Of a DNA stretch of 64,000 nt, positions 21,596 to 33,522 are shown in pieces (position 1 is the stretch's first letter; each line of letters begins with the position of its first letter). Position numbers and translations under genes: made by a program. The DNA lies in assembly GCA_946122785.1 (NCBI GenBank), contig CAMGYJ010000006.1:41622066-41686065 (forward strand). The letters run 5' to 3'. The notes beneath the pieces are model-generated. The model was not told where the DNA came from. It saw only the letters and a list, made by a program, of their open reading frames with translations, and searched no databases. This stretch comes from Linum tenue. Lineage: Eukaryota; Streptophyta; Magnoliopsida; Malpighiales; Linaceae.

Positions 21596-22683
21596 TGATT
21601 CAGGCTCATTTGTACACTTTTTACCCCCAATTTGCTAAGTCATTTGAAGCATTTTTACTCCCGGAGGTTTGGTTTTATGCCGGGTTTTGCCTTTCTTTTT
21701 GGTATTTTTCAGACTATGGCAGGTGGAAACAACCTAGAGCCGAAAGTTGGACGAAAGGGCAAAAAATCAACTCAAAGGGTGGAAGCAGCAGTAGATCACC
21801 GTTTGGGTTGTGCATTCACTGTCACAAAAGACCGTGAACTAGAGGCGCTACCCGTGAACAGCCAGGCATCTAGAGCACAAATCGCTTTCACTAGACTCAA
21901 GTCAGTTCATAGTCATAACACTGTGAACTCAGGCCATTGCCCGTGAACATGACTTAGTGATGCGACGCGTTTCAACTTGAGATCACAGTTTGGGCTTTCA
22001 ATTCACGACCTTGAACTGGGACCGTGATCTGAGCCCGATCTGGGTATATAAAGGAGGTTGAGCTGAAGGGAAAAAAGGGAGAGACCTAATGTGAGAAACT
22101 TCTTCTTCTTCTTCTTCTTCTTCAGATTTCTAGAGTGAGAAAGTGACGAACCAAAGAAGAGGAGAAGCTAGGGTTTCATCTTCAAGCAAGGGTTTTGGAA
22201 TTCCTCCCCCAAAGGAGGATCTCTTCAACATAAGAAGCAAGGCTAGCATCTCCTTGATGGTTTTCCTTCTTCTCTCTTGTGTTTCCCTTCTCCTAGCATG
22301 GAGTAGTCCCTACTCTCACTTGGGTGTTTGTAAATCCTAGCTACAATTATGTGAATGCTTGTATGGACTGAATGATTTGTGGGTGGTTGTGTTTAATGTG
22401 AATGTTGATTCGGGTCTAAATGCACACATTTTACCCCTCATTTCTTGATAGTTTTGGCTTTGCATTTCATCGTCCCTTGACATATTTCACGTTCGGTTGT
22501 GCTTGTTTGCTATATTTCAGGTCCTAGCACGTGTGGGAGGGTCGAGGATGAGTTTTGGGAATATTGGAGGTCGAAAGGCTCAAAAAGGGAAAAAAGTCTA
22601 AAGTTCTTGATTGGTTGCGGTGTGGAGAAGGGAAGTGAAGTTTTTGACCGTTTCTTGTAGGAGAAGGTTCTAGTCAAAACCGT
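21596..22683 (+). repeat. Two joined Athila LTR fragments, plus strand
   Basis: The LTR starts TGATTCAGGCTC at 21596 and runs through U3 with several GTTCA...TGAAC motifs, a TATA box at 22045, a CTT repeat (about 22099-22123) and transcribed sequence to about 22405. There a second LTR start, TGATTCGGGTC (22406), takes over and runs to 22683. The join lies at a shared GTTGATT. I infer recombination between LTR copies or a nested truncation. No gene. Confidence 0.75.
22045..22052 (+). promoter_or_regulatory. TATA box of Athila LTR
   Basis: TATATAAA followed about 30 bp downstream by a plausible start region and a CTT-rich leader. The palindromic U3 motifs lie upstream (about 21830-22010). Confidence 0.6.
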
Positions 22684-24071
22684 TGACACGCCGAAACACA
22701 ACACCAAACTGCGACCAAGTGTAATCGCAGTCCGGGAATGCAGTAACAGGCAAGTTCTATTATCAACCCAGGGTCTAGATCTACTGCTTACTCCGTGATT
22801 GTCTAATATCTAGCAAACTAATTCGAGTGATTGTTGTTTAAAGCAAAAGCAGTAAGAAAGCAGGAAATGGTTCGGTTTTCAAAAGCAGGAAAGAGTCACT
22901 CGGGAATGAGTCCCCCTAGCCCCTTAGTTAGGTTCAATTGTAATTCCCCTGGGTTGATTCACTGTTGATTAGACTGCGGAAGATCCGACAGTAGCTTGGA
23001 ATCTCTTAAGCTGACCAAGCCCTCTCAGTCTAACTACCCGGCAGACGACTAGTCTTCACCGGGATAGAAAGCTGAAGCAATAACCACAGAACTCCACTAC
23101 TGGAATTGAATTCCAGTACAAAGCAGTAAACTAGCTAACTCTCGTATAGCCAATCTCCTACTATCGAACGAAGAGGCTCTAACAACCTAATCAGATTCTA
23201 TCTATCTCAGGTTGCAGCAGAAATCAAGAAAAGCTGATCAGACTTCAATCAATTCAATAAACATGCATCATTCGATTAAAATCAAACAGTATAATTATCC
23301 CAAGTCATTACAATCAAATCCCTAACACAAGGAACTAGGGTTCTTCATACCCAAGTGAGAGAAAGGTTCTACTCCATAGAGAGAGAAAGGAAAACAGAAA
23401 TCAGAGTAGTCATACTCATAAAGATGAGGAAAATCTGCTATGGGATGTCAATCTTCACTCCTGGGAACGCAATCTGGGCTTCAGTGGTGAGAAATCCACT
23501 CCAAAATAGCTCTTAGGGTTTGTTCTTCGCTCTTTCTCTCTTTAAAACTCTGTTTTTGCTCTAGAAACTCGAATGCCCCTTCCTTGGCTCGAATCTGCCT
23601 CCAAAAACCCGACTCTGGGCGAATTACGCGCTGAATTACGGCTGTAATCATGGCCTGCTCGTAATTTTCCCCAAAACGCACGTTTCAATTAAACTGAAGG
23701 AGGAGGATCTACGCCCGTAATTCCACAATTACCGCCAGTATTTTAGGAATTACGGTAGTAATTCTCTGGAGGCTTGCCCGTAATTTTAGCGCCGAGAAGA
23801 AATCTTGAGGAAAAGGCTCGGCAATTGTTTTACGGGTATACCCTGACCAATTACGGTCGTAATTTGGCAGGGGCTGCCCGTAATTCCTTCTGTGAATCGC
23901 CATCTGACCTCCAAATGACCCGAAACTTGCGCCTATGCACCTCTTTACTTGCTAAGATCTGAAATACGACAAAACAACACAACCTAGCGTAAAATAGGCC
24001 AAGGAACAATCAATTCGAGCCAAAATGGACAGGAAACCAGAGTGAAAACACGTGCAAATACGATGCTATCA
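22684..24071 (-). repeat. Athila-type 3' LTR, minus strand, 1388 bp
   Basis: Starts TGATAGCATCG on the minus strand next to a polypurine tract and ends ...GTGTCA. Shares the 'aagtgtaatcgcag..gggaatgcag' end block and 'ctagcaaact' with other LTRs. In U3 the palindromic motif is AATTACGG/CCGTAATT rather than GTTCACGG/CCGTGAAC, so this is a distinct subfamily. Its left edge cuts into the plus-strand LTR, suggesting it inserted there. Confidence 0.78.
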
Positions 24072-25760
24072 AATTCCCCCACACTTAACTGTTTGCTTGT
24101 CCCCAAGCAAACCAAGTAATACACAAGGTAAGCTCACATATTTCCATCAACCAACATTAGGGACAAGTCATAAAGGCACAGAACACGTGAATCATACTGG
24201 TTTTCAAACATCAACACATGAACAACTTCAATAGCAACCTGGACAACCACCACAAAGGACATTCGAGTGCAGCAAAATCGAGCAACGGGAGAGTCTCCCT
24301 TCTGTTCACCAACCAACCCAGACTTGACTCAACCACTCACTCAAAAAAGTCAACTCATGCATCAAACTCAAGACATCAGAACAGAGACCGAGCAATCTAG
24401 GTCCTCACCGGGGTACAAGAGTATAAAGAATATGAAAATGAATCACTCACTCTCGACCAGTGGGGTCAGGACAATTTAATGCGAAAAATGCGCATGCTAT
24501 TTCTCTCAATCCCTAACATCTCTTCACCATGATGGCAGCCTCTAAATGCTAGAGTTCACATATAGGATGTCATCACTAACTAATCAGGAGGTCTTAGACA
24601 CAGGTTCAAATGACTGGCTAGGGTCTTGGACATGGGGAAAAAGCCTTTTAGGTGGTGGAAGTATTCATAGCACAAGGTTCCACATTTCCAAACCCACACA
24701 ATCACAATCAAACAAACCAGTATTCCCTTTCTGCTATTCTGCAATACTCAACATCTCAAGAGCACAAGAGCGAAAGAGGTATAAACATCAGCATTTCCAA
24801 GCCAGACTGCTAAGAAACACTACTTAATGGGCATTATTCAGATTTTTGGGTAGTGGCTCTCTTTTGCTTTCAATTTTCCTTTGTTTTTTCTTTCATTTTT
24901 CTTTTCATTTCTTAAGAGAGCCACCACTTCTGCACATATTTCAAACATCTGCCCAACTTTTAAGCACTACCTCCAACACTCACATTCACTTTAGCAGAAA
25001 CAGCAGAGAATATGTAAAAACCACTCTGTGGAACCTTCTAAAAGATGCAAAAAGGGTGATTTTTTCGTTATAGACCAAAAAAGAAAGGATAACACATGGC
25101 TCAAAGGGACTGACTAGAGGATATGACACATCAGGACAGTCAATTTGGGCGTGCGCTAATCCTATGCCCCCATCATCTTAGCTAATGACAACGTGAATGC
25201 TACACATCATGGAAGAGGGATCTATCGCACAAGAAAGAAACGAGCAGGCTCAAATCTCACATGGCTACCTATATGCTCTATCTCACATTCTGATACCCTG
25301 AACTAGATGCATAAATGACTGTCAAGAACAATGGATCAAATCAAGTCACAGTTGGTAAGCAGACAGTTGAAAAACTGAACCCCTACACGATTCTACTGCA
25401 CATCTCAGTCCTCATCATAGGTTGTCCTAGTCACAAACAAGTTGTCATGCATTAATCCGAAAACCATTCAATTCATCAATCAAAACACAGTGCCAATATG
25501 ATCAAACAGCAGTACTTGGAGCCCTCAAATTGTAAAATTCGGACAGCGGACTAGGCCCCAAGCACCCATATATACGTTCCAATAAATACAAAGAACCCCC
25601 CCACACTTAGATGCGACAGTGTCATCAATGGAGCCGAGGGAAGGGGAACAATGTTACCGTGAAACAGTAGTCAGGAACGTTGACTGGATGGCGGACCAGT
25701 CAATATAAGAGTACTGGACAAGGACCAGTCCGACGGGCACAGAGCTAGAACCAACAAAAC
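24072..25760 (-). mobile_element. Athila 3' noncoding region, minus strand
   Basis: Starts with the polypurine tract AAGTGTGGGGGAATT at the LTR edge, followed inward by the conserved 'cttggggacaagcaaac' block. It contains the 'gaccagtggggtcaggac' block (about 24455) and 'ggtcttagacacaggttcaaatgactggcta' landmark (about 24590). A polypyrimidine tract is bracketed by GTGGCTCTCTT / AAGAGAGCCAC (24846-24927). It ends with a second AAGTGTGGGGGGG purine tract (25596-25609). Short open frames do not recur between copies and look non-coding. Equivalent blocks lie at 1-1000, 32.3 and 58.3 kb. Confidence 0.75.
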
Positions 25761-25769
25761 ACACACATT

Positions 25770-26565
25770 GGGTGAAAGAAAACATAGTTCCAAGTCAACA
25801 ATCCACACAACGGGAACAAGAAATAAAAACCAAACACAATACAGAGTCTAAGTCTGGAGAGAAAGACAAAAGCCAAGCCCCAACTCGATGGCCAGATGCA
25901 GCAACAACAACCACTTTATCAGCCCAGACAGTGGCAGGCTTTTCAACAGCCCCCCACAGCAATAGTAGTAACAGCAGCCTGGTGCATCTCCATCAGTCCC
26001 AGCACCGCGCGATCCCGTGTCAGAACTGAGGGAACTAGGCCAACACTAGTACCCAGAAGTTCAATAAATTAGAGCAATTCATAGAAGTGGCTACAGTCAA
26101 ATTCATGGAGATTGAAGCTAGCCAGAGGAACCAGTAGGCAGTCCTGTAGGATATGAACAACAAGATCGGGCACCTGGCATATGCCCTTGCTTCCTGACCG
26201 GTTGGCACACTTCTAGGACAACCCCTACTGAATCCCAGAAATCATAAGGAGGGGTTGCACGCAATCATGCTTAGAAGTGGGACTGTGACTGAGGATGCAC
26301 CGTTGAGGAGTGCAAAGATGGTGCCACAGATCACCCCACAGCCGGAAGAAGACCTGGTGGTGGAAAAGGAGTCAGAGGCTCGGGCGCCAAAGCCCCAACC
26401 AGTAGTGGCAGAATATAAAACTAAGCTCCCCTTTCCCACCAGGATGCACAAAGACCGGCTAGAGCTAGAGTTCGGGAACTTCATGTCCATGCATAGGAAG
26501 TTGAATGTTCAAGTGCCCTTCCTGAAGGCACTATCTCAAATTGCTAAGTATGCAAAGTTCCTGAA
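25770..26565 (+). pseudogene. gag: Athila gag C-terminus, split by CACTA element
   Basis: From about 25900 the plus strand reads a degenerate gag end: a Gln/Ser-rich stretch, then NNKIGHLAYALAS, GTLLGQPLLNPR and HAIMLRSG, a typical Athila gag-protease transition (usually ...AITLRSGK). An acidic/Pro-rich linker follows, then LPFPTRMHKDRLELEFGNFM and LNVQVPFLKALSQIAKYAKFL. In-frame stops occur before 26250. It breaks at the CACTA insertion and resumes at 28930 with protease. Confidence 0.82.
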
Positions 26566-28926
26566 CACTACAAGAAAATTGACTTTTCATCACTGGAATT
26601 CCCGTGACCAAAAGGCCAAATCCCGTGACTATCCCATTTTGTTACGGGTGATTTCCCGTGACAAGCGTGCCCGTGATGAAAGGTCAATGATCACGGGATA
26701 GCCCGTGACAAGTAACGAATAGCTACGGTAAATACACCGTGATTAAATTTCCTTTTAGTCACTGGTTATCCCGTGACTGTCCAATAATCACGGGACGTAC
26801 CCGTGATTGAAAGGCTTTGTTTGCTAAGGTTTTCCCCCGTGACAGGTCGTTTTAACCCCTGGATTTGTTCAAATGATCACAACACTATCATGCTAAGATT
26901 GTCACCATCACTATAGTTTTTCCATCAATAGACACTGATCTTCCATTAATATATGAACATGAAGGCCATTACATTGCTAAAGATCTTTGCTATAATGGCT
27001 AAATTAGAAGTGAAATGTACAATTGATATCCTAAAAAGATCGTCCTTAAGGTATATATATGTACCAAAGTTTGGCTTTACAACTGCATATATATATCACT
27101 TGGCTTGCATCTTTCACGGGCAATTTATTGCTGATACCATTTGGTGAAGTCACACTTGGAAAAAGCTTCAAGCCTGTATACATCACAAACAACACCATTT
27201 TGAAATATAAATATGTGGTTTACATTAAATAAGCCCATTGGTTTATTCACATCATCAAATCAATATACCTGACAAGTTAATCAAATGAGACTAGTGAACC
27301 AATAATTGAAAACCTTAGCTTCATTAAATATGACTCCATCGTATTAAGTCTCAAGCAACTTGCAAGTGTCTTAACATGATTCATTAGGCTTCTTATATAT
27401 ATGGTATTATCCACAGCATCCATTAGTTGCGGCAAGTACTCTATGTTCTTTTCATAAATGGAATTGATAGGATGTATAGGTTATGAGCCAGCAAAATTGT
27501 TCTAAGAGATGATAGCATGATCCAATCAATGAATCAAATGTTAAATGAATACTGGTGGAGGAGTTTTGCTTGTATGGATATAGAACTATGACATAGCAAG
27601 CACAAAACCAATGACCACATTCTACATTAATGCTTACCTTTGAGTAGAGAAGTGAACCTAAACAAATTCGGCCCTCTGCGTGCTGGAGTGAAGAGAGCTG
27701 AAGAAAACTTATACCATGTATGGCTGAAATCAAAACCAAATACATTTCCCAACTTAGTCTATTTCTTGAAAATTTATGTAAACCTAGAAGCAATCCAGTA
27801 TTGTTACACGTCAAGTAACAACCCCTAACATCATATATTCTTTTCCAATTGGAACAGAGCACTCGGCTACCATGGCACATCTACAAACGACCTGAGGAAC
27901 AAATTGTCCTGTTTTTAAGACCACCAATTAATCAATCAGCACTATTAAAGTGAAAGCCCAAATTGAGCCGTCAATTAATGAATCTGACACCCCTAATAGT
28001 AAGCTAGGAGTGGGAAGCACATCACCAAATGAAGAGAAGGTGTCGGGGACGGTGGTGATGATCGATGGCGGTGGGAGCTCTGGAGGCGGATTGAGGTTGC
28101 AAGGAGGCACAAGCAGTTTCTTGTGCCCAGAGGCAGAACTGACCACCGCGACCAGTGGAATTAGGGATTTGGGTTGGTGGAGCTCAAGCTGCAAATACAG
28201 TCACTTTCCGAGGATAAGAGATAGAGAGAAGTAGAGAAGGCATGTTTTCATGTCTTCTTCCTTCCTTTAGCTTGCGGGAAGATGTGGCTTACAGAAATCC
28301 CTACTACAGGGAACAATCAACGGATGCGGTAGCAGAGTTGGTGAATCGCGCAGAGATTGACGGTGACGAAGATCTGGAGATGTGGCTGGTAGCAATTGAA
28401 GCTAGGAAGAGGGATCTGGGGCGAGATCTGGAGATGGTGGCCGGTAGAAATTGAAGCTAGGAAGAGGGATATGGGGCGAGATCTGGAGATGGGTAGGGGT
28501 TTAGGCATCGGAAATTTGGGAAAGCAAATATGGGGGCTTGGGGACAAAGGGTTTGAAGGGGTGGTTTGTTGCGGACTTGCGGCATAAAGTGGAAGCCGGA
28601 ACCTCACTGGAATCGTTTAGGAATCAAATATTCAAATCGAAAAGTGGATTAATTTATTTGTTTTAAAAAGAGCAACTCCTATTAAACAGTTGAGGGCGGG
28701 ATGCTTGAAAATTTTCAAGCGCCAAAAAGTTGTGGATACCACCAATTGCAACTTTTAGTTTTGGTTTCCTCCCGCCCATCAATTGTCACGGGTTACTTAC
28801 GCACATTATTGTTAAATATCTTACGGTCATGGGAAAATCTTACCGTGATAAATAATTCATCTTTAATCATGGGACTGCACCCGTGACAAATAGATCCCGT
28901 GACTGAAGATGCTTTTTCTTGTAGTG
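26566..28926. mobile_element. Non-autonomous CACTA (En/Spm-type) transposon, 2361 bp
   Basis: Terminal inverted repeats are CACTACAAGAAAA on both ends (13 bp perfect), flanked by the 3-bp duplication GAA (26563-26565, 28927-28929). Subterminal regions hold many copies, in both orientations, of CCCGTGAC/GTCACGGG-type units, about ten on the left and four or more on the right. These are presumably transposase binding sites. No transposase domains are visible. An interior open frame (27928-28194, minus) and a Pro-rich frame (28317-28607, minus) are unrecognised and may be captured or random. Confidence 0.93.
28371..28492. repeat. 54-55 bp tandem repeat inside the CACTA element
   Basis: Units starting gatctggagatg occur at 28371, 28425 and 28480. 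They share 'aattgaagctaggaagagggat'. Just over two copies. One unit differs by a base that opens or closes reading frames, so coding is unlikely. Confidence 0.75.
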
Positions 28927-28929
28927 GAA

Positions 28930-29700
28930 GGATCTTCTCTCGAAAAAGCAGAAGCTAAGTGAGCTGCCACTGTGGAGCTCAGCGAGGAATGTTCGGCCAT
29001 CCTGCAGAACAAGCTCCCGTAGAAGCAAAAGGATCTAGGTAGTTTCACAACCCCATGTTCTATCGGTAAAATACATGTTGAAAGGTCCTTGGTGGACTTA
29101 GGTGCTAGTATTAATGTGATACCATAAACTTTGTTCAAGAAACTAGGTCTAGGCGAGCCAACTGCAACTAGGATGAGTATTCAATTAGCGGGCCTCCTAA
29201 TTAAGGTTGGCAGATTCTTTTATCCTGCGAATTTTGTTTTCTCAGACATCAATGAGGACGTAGAAGTGCCCCTTATACTAGGTAGGCCTTTCTTGGCTAC
29301 CGCAAAGGCTCTTATAGATGTGAATGATGGGACCATGATTTTGAGGGATAGTGAGGAGTAGATAACATTTTCCATTTCTAATAATATGTATGCTTTATCG
29401 CCTTTGCACATTGTCTCTCACCAGGTGCACTAGTTTGTCGTGTATCCTTCTGTGGCTTCTGTTTTGCTGGACTCTCCTCCCATACCTTCGCCGCCACTCC
29501 CGTCCACCTCTTTACCAAAAGAAAAGATTAAAGAGGAGTGGCGGCCGAAACTGCATGTAGCTAAGCCTGCTCAAACGAAAGCTGGAGACCACTATGAGTT
29601 GGTCCCAGCTCCTGAGCCACGACCGCCCTGGCCATCTGAGTATTCACTTGCTTCCATCCTGCCGGATGGCCAGGTCGAGTTCGTGATCGCCCGTAACTAA
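28930..29700 (+). pseudogene. pol: Athila protease region, degenerate
   Basis: Continues the gag fragment after the CACTA element. Readable segments are GSFTTPCSIGK, then the active-site region SLVDLGASINVIP (D-L-G) near 29090, KKLGLGEPTATRMSIQLAG, FYPANFVFSDINEDVEVPLILGRPFLATAKALIDVNDG and a final Pro-rich stretch ending at 29700. Several stops (for example after INVIP and after DSEE) interrupt it. RT sequence does not follow; instead unrelated repeat DNA begins. Confidence 0.85.
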
Positions 29701-30779
29701 CACAAGTAAAATAGGCAAGGGTACCTATCGTTCTAAGGTAGTATAGCTGGAAGCAATGTCGTATCCATAGAGACTTCGTGTACTAGTACTCAGCTTTTAC
29801 CTATTATCTAGTCAACCGTTTTTAGTTGATTTTCGTTTAGAAATAAAAATAAACGCAATAATAAAAACACAATAAAGTAGTTTTCAAAGTAAAATCAAGT
29901 GGAGAAGGCGTTGTACCGAAAGTGAATCCCCCTAATATGTATTTTATAGACAAGTTAAATTTAACATAGACGAGTTTTCATATCTTAGACCGTGAAAAAT
30001 CCAAATTCAGTGTTAAATCGTTCGCACATGTATTAACACCCTTGCGACTTAAGAATTAAGTAAAACCGTAGCTTACCAGACTCTTAAACCAAAGCATTAA
30101 CCAGATTTGTAAATTTCCGTTTTAGGTTTTTTAAGCTAATCTAGAGGAACTACGTGACCCCATCGCCGGTGGCTCCGATCAATTCCTTCTTTTCACGAGA
30201 GATATAACATGCAAAATTACCTCGCAGTCTCATTTACATGTATCAGAAAAAATATACAATAGACGCGTTCTATTGATACTTGCACATGATAAGTCGAGAA
30301 AAGATCGTAAGAACGAGAACAACAAGTCTATATCAAAGGTACCACTCAATCTATGTAAAACATATTAGGGTTCATCAAATCTGGAACAACTAGAAGATTA
30401 GCCGGACATGATGAGATTTAGAAAGATGAAGGTTGAGAACATTACCTTGATGATGACTACGACGAAGACGGAGGGGTTGAGAATACGGTATGTATATAGA
30501 GTTAATAGATTACACCTAGCAAACTTCCGACGGGGAATAATCGTTGGGTGAACACGGTGGAAATCGACCAATCTACCACCACAAATGATCATCAAAACCC
30601 TACAGAATAGAAGTTTACTTCGGTAATCTTAATAATGCAATATACCACGATATTCCCAAATACGAACATGAACATGAGAACCACGATGGATGAAATACAA
30701 GATATGATTAACGAAATGAAAAGAAGTAACATGAGTTTGGAATGAAAATGGATAGAGTTTTGGCAAAGAAGTGTGAGAA
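29701..30779. other. Unclassified LTR-like sequence, no gene
   Basis: AT-rich with blocks such as 'gcaatgtcgtatccatagagacttcgtg' that resemble the outer parts of plant gypsy LTRs. There is no partner copy in the window, no coding frame of note and no clear ends. Confidence 0.35.
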
Positions 30780-30972
30780 AGTGTCTTCTTCAGATTTTAG
30801 AGAGAGAAAGGACGAACTGAGGAAGAAAGAAGGCTAGGGTTTGCTCTAAGTGGTGGATTGGGATGATTTCCCCCAAGAGAAGATCAACACAAGCTCAAAG
30901 GATATTGGAGGCATCTCCATGATGGTTTCTACCTCTTCCTCTTGTGTTCTTCCCCTTCCTAGCATGGAGTAG
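30780..30972 (+). repeat. Left part of a plus-strand Athila LTR split by another Athila
   Basis: Matches 22130-22310 (for example 'gaagaaagaaggctagggttt' and 'cctagcatggagtag'). Ends with AGTAG, which is repeated at 48161 where the same LTR resumes. Confidence 0.8.
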
Positions 30973-32331
30973 TTACTCGTTCTAACTACAACATCCCAAT
31001 CGACGACCAAGTATAACCGCCGACCGGGTGTAGCATAGGGCAAGCAAGCAATAAGAATTTGTCGTTCCACGGGGATCTAGGCTTACCCTACTTTAGGTTT
31101 AGGGTTCGTTATCTAGCCACCTAGGATGGTGATTAATAAAACTACGCTAACTAACCTAACTAACCACTAACCTAGCAATTTACAAGTTTGGAGCTCACTT
31201 GGGCTAGATTACCCTAGGTCCGTTCTTTGGATCAATGTTGGGTATCCTCCTAGCTCGATCGCGTTTGGAGATGGACTCCCTCTGAAATGACTCGGAACGG
31301 TGAATCGATGGATGGGTAGTGCTCCATTCAACCTAGGGTTTCGTATATTCCTAGGAGACGTGTCGAATAAAATCCCTTTGGGACTACCCGGACAATATAT
31401 GATAGGAGTGACCCAAAGAAGCCAAGGAAGGGGCTCTAAGGGGATTACCCCCACTCCTAGGTAAAAAGCTTAAAGCATGAAAATGGAAACCACACTCATG
31501 CCATTCAAGAAAACATCCATCAATTAAGTAAAATCATCAATCAAACATGGAATTTGTCACATAAATCTAGAGAAGAGGGTGAGTTTCTAGAGAGAGAGAG
31601 ATTACAAAGAAACCTCTAGATCTTCATCTTCTTCTTCTAGGCTTGATTCCTAGCTTCCAAGCTTGATCAATGCCTTCAATTAAGGCCAAAGATCACTTCC
31701 TCTCCCACTAGAACTCCCCTTTGGTGTTTTGGGTTGAAACCCTAGAGAAAGAAAGTGTTCCTTCTCCAAAAACCAGCTCCCCCTCTCTCTCCCCGCTGAT
31801 GCCTTCATATTTGCCCGAAAGTGACCACTTCACGGTAGCGTTGGCCAGTTCACAGTCGTGAACATTTAAACGCGTCAGTGAACTCAGTGTCGTCTCCAAA
31901 ATGCACCGCTTCAATCTCTTGGGTTCACTGTTTGTGCTCAAAGTTCACGGTCGTGGTGACCGTGAACTCAGTCGGCAATAATAACCACAAAATTCGCACT
32001 GGACACCTCACTGTTCTCGGTTTGTGGATCCATTTCAGGGCTTTTGAGGCTGTGAAATCCAATGCCAGACCGTGAACTGCAGCTGATTCATGGACGCCCA
32101 CGCTTCACTATTACGGGGCAATTGTCACGGTTTTGGACTTTTCTTCAGTCTTTTTGCGCTTTTCGACCTCCAATCGTCCCAAAACTCGTCCTCGACCCTT
32201 CCACACGTGCTAGGACCTGAAATGTATCAAAAAAAGCACAAGCTAGCGTGAAATATGTCAAGGAAGGATGATCTACTAAGATAAACGAATAAGAAATGAG
32301 GGGTAAAATGTATACATTTGGGTCCGAATCA
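30973..32331 (-). repeat. Athila 3' LTR, 1359 bp
   Basis: Begins TGATTCGGACCC on the minus strand beside the polypurine tract and ends ...CGAGTAA at 30973 (expected CGAGTCA). U3 carries a cluster of GTTCACGG/CCGTGAAC palindromes at about 31825-32075 and an 'aaacgcgtcagtgaactcag' block. No coding content. Confidence 0.85.
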
Positions 32332-33522
32332 CTCCCCCACACTTAGACGTTTGCTTCTCCCCAAGCAAACCAAGTACAAAACAAGGTAAGTTTGCAACTT
32401 CTCATTTTCAACAAAATTTTTGGGGCATGTCTTAGGGCACAAAACGAATGAATCACAATGGTTATTTAACATCGATCTATGGACAAAAACAACGTAATCT
32501 TAGCAACCACCACAAACGACATTCAACTGTTTTAAGATTGTGCAAATGGAGAGTTCTCACATTATTCACGAACCAACACACAACATGCCTCGATGACTCA
32601 CCAATCACAGTTACTCATGTATGAAGATCACATCATAGGAACGAACGATCGAGCAACCTAAGTCCTCATCGGGGTAAAAGAAATGAACAATACATGATGA
32701 AGAATCGCTCACTCTCAACCAGTGGGGTCAGGACCATTTCATGCAAAAGATGTGCATATTCACGCTCAACCCGAATGTCCCTTTACCATGACGGCAACCT
32801 CTAAATGTTAAGAGTTCAAAAGATGGGTGTCGTTGCTAGCTTGTCCGGAGGTCTTAGACACAGGTTCAAATGACTGGCTAGAGTTTAGGACATGGGGAAA
32901 AGGCTTTTTGGATGGTGGCAAACATAACATGAGGTTCGACATCTTTGCCCTAAAACCAAAACAAGGTTCTATGGTTTCAAATAGGACCTTCTTCTACAAG
33001 CAATGGCCACTAGCTTCGGCCAAAAACCGCACCTCCCCCAAATTCCAAACTACAACCACTCACCAAACCATGTCACACATACTTTCTTGCTACATTTGCT
33101 ATTCAATTTTAAGCACAAGAGTGTAGAGGTCAACAACATGTATGTGTTTCTATAGCTTGCATGCCAAGAAACACATCTAAGAGCATATACCACATTTATT
33201 ATATTTTTGGTGGCCACTCTCTTTTCGGCTTTGCCCTTTTATTGATTTCTTTTACTCTTCTTTTTTTCTTTTTCTTTTCTTTACTCCTTTCCTTGAGGGC
33301 TATAGAGAACTAAAAACATGCCACATTTTGTAACTTACGGAACAATGCTCCCATTTACGAACTACCTCCACTCTCAATTCACTTCTTAGCAAAACCATAC
33401 ACAAATCACTCATGTGGAACCTCATTTAAGCTCAAATGGTATGAATGGAGCTTCCAAACACAAGGTTGACTCGATAATGCTGTAGACATGAAGAAAGTAG
33501 GGTCGCTCCATCTAAATCAATC
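32332..33522 (-). mobile_element. Athila 3' noncoding region, minus strand
   Basis: Polypurine tract GTGTGGGGGAG at the LTR edge, then the 'cttggggagaagcaaac' block, 'gaccagtggggtcaggacc' (about 32718), 'ggtcttagacacaggttcaaatgactggcta' (about 32850) and a polypyrimidine tract near 33235-33300 bracketed by cactctct/agagaac. Interrupted by the Ogre/Tat-like LTR; the rest is at 47777-47945. Confidence 0.8.

Noticed and set aside
24072..25760. Small protein genes in the Athila 3' region
   Set aside because: Open frames differ between the four copies of this region and cover simple-sequence tracts.
28317..28607. Host gene captured by the CACTA element
   Set aside because: The Pro/Ser-rich frame covers a tandem repeat and I cannot link it to any gene; left as a possibility only.
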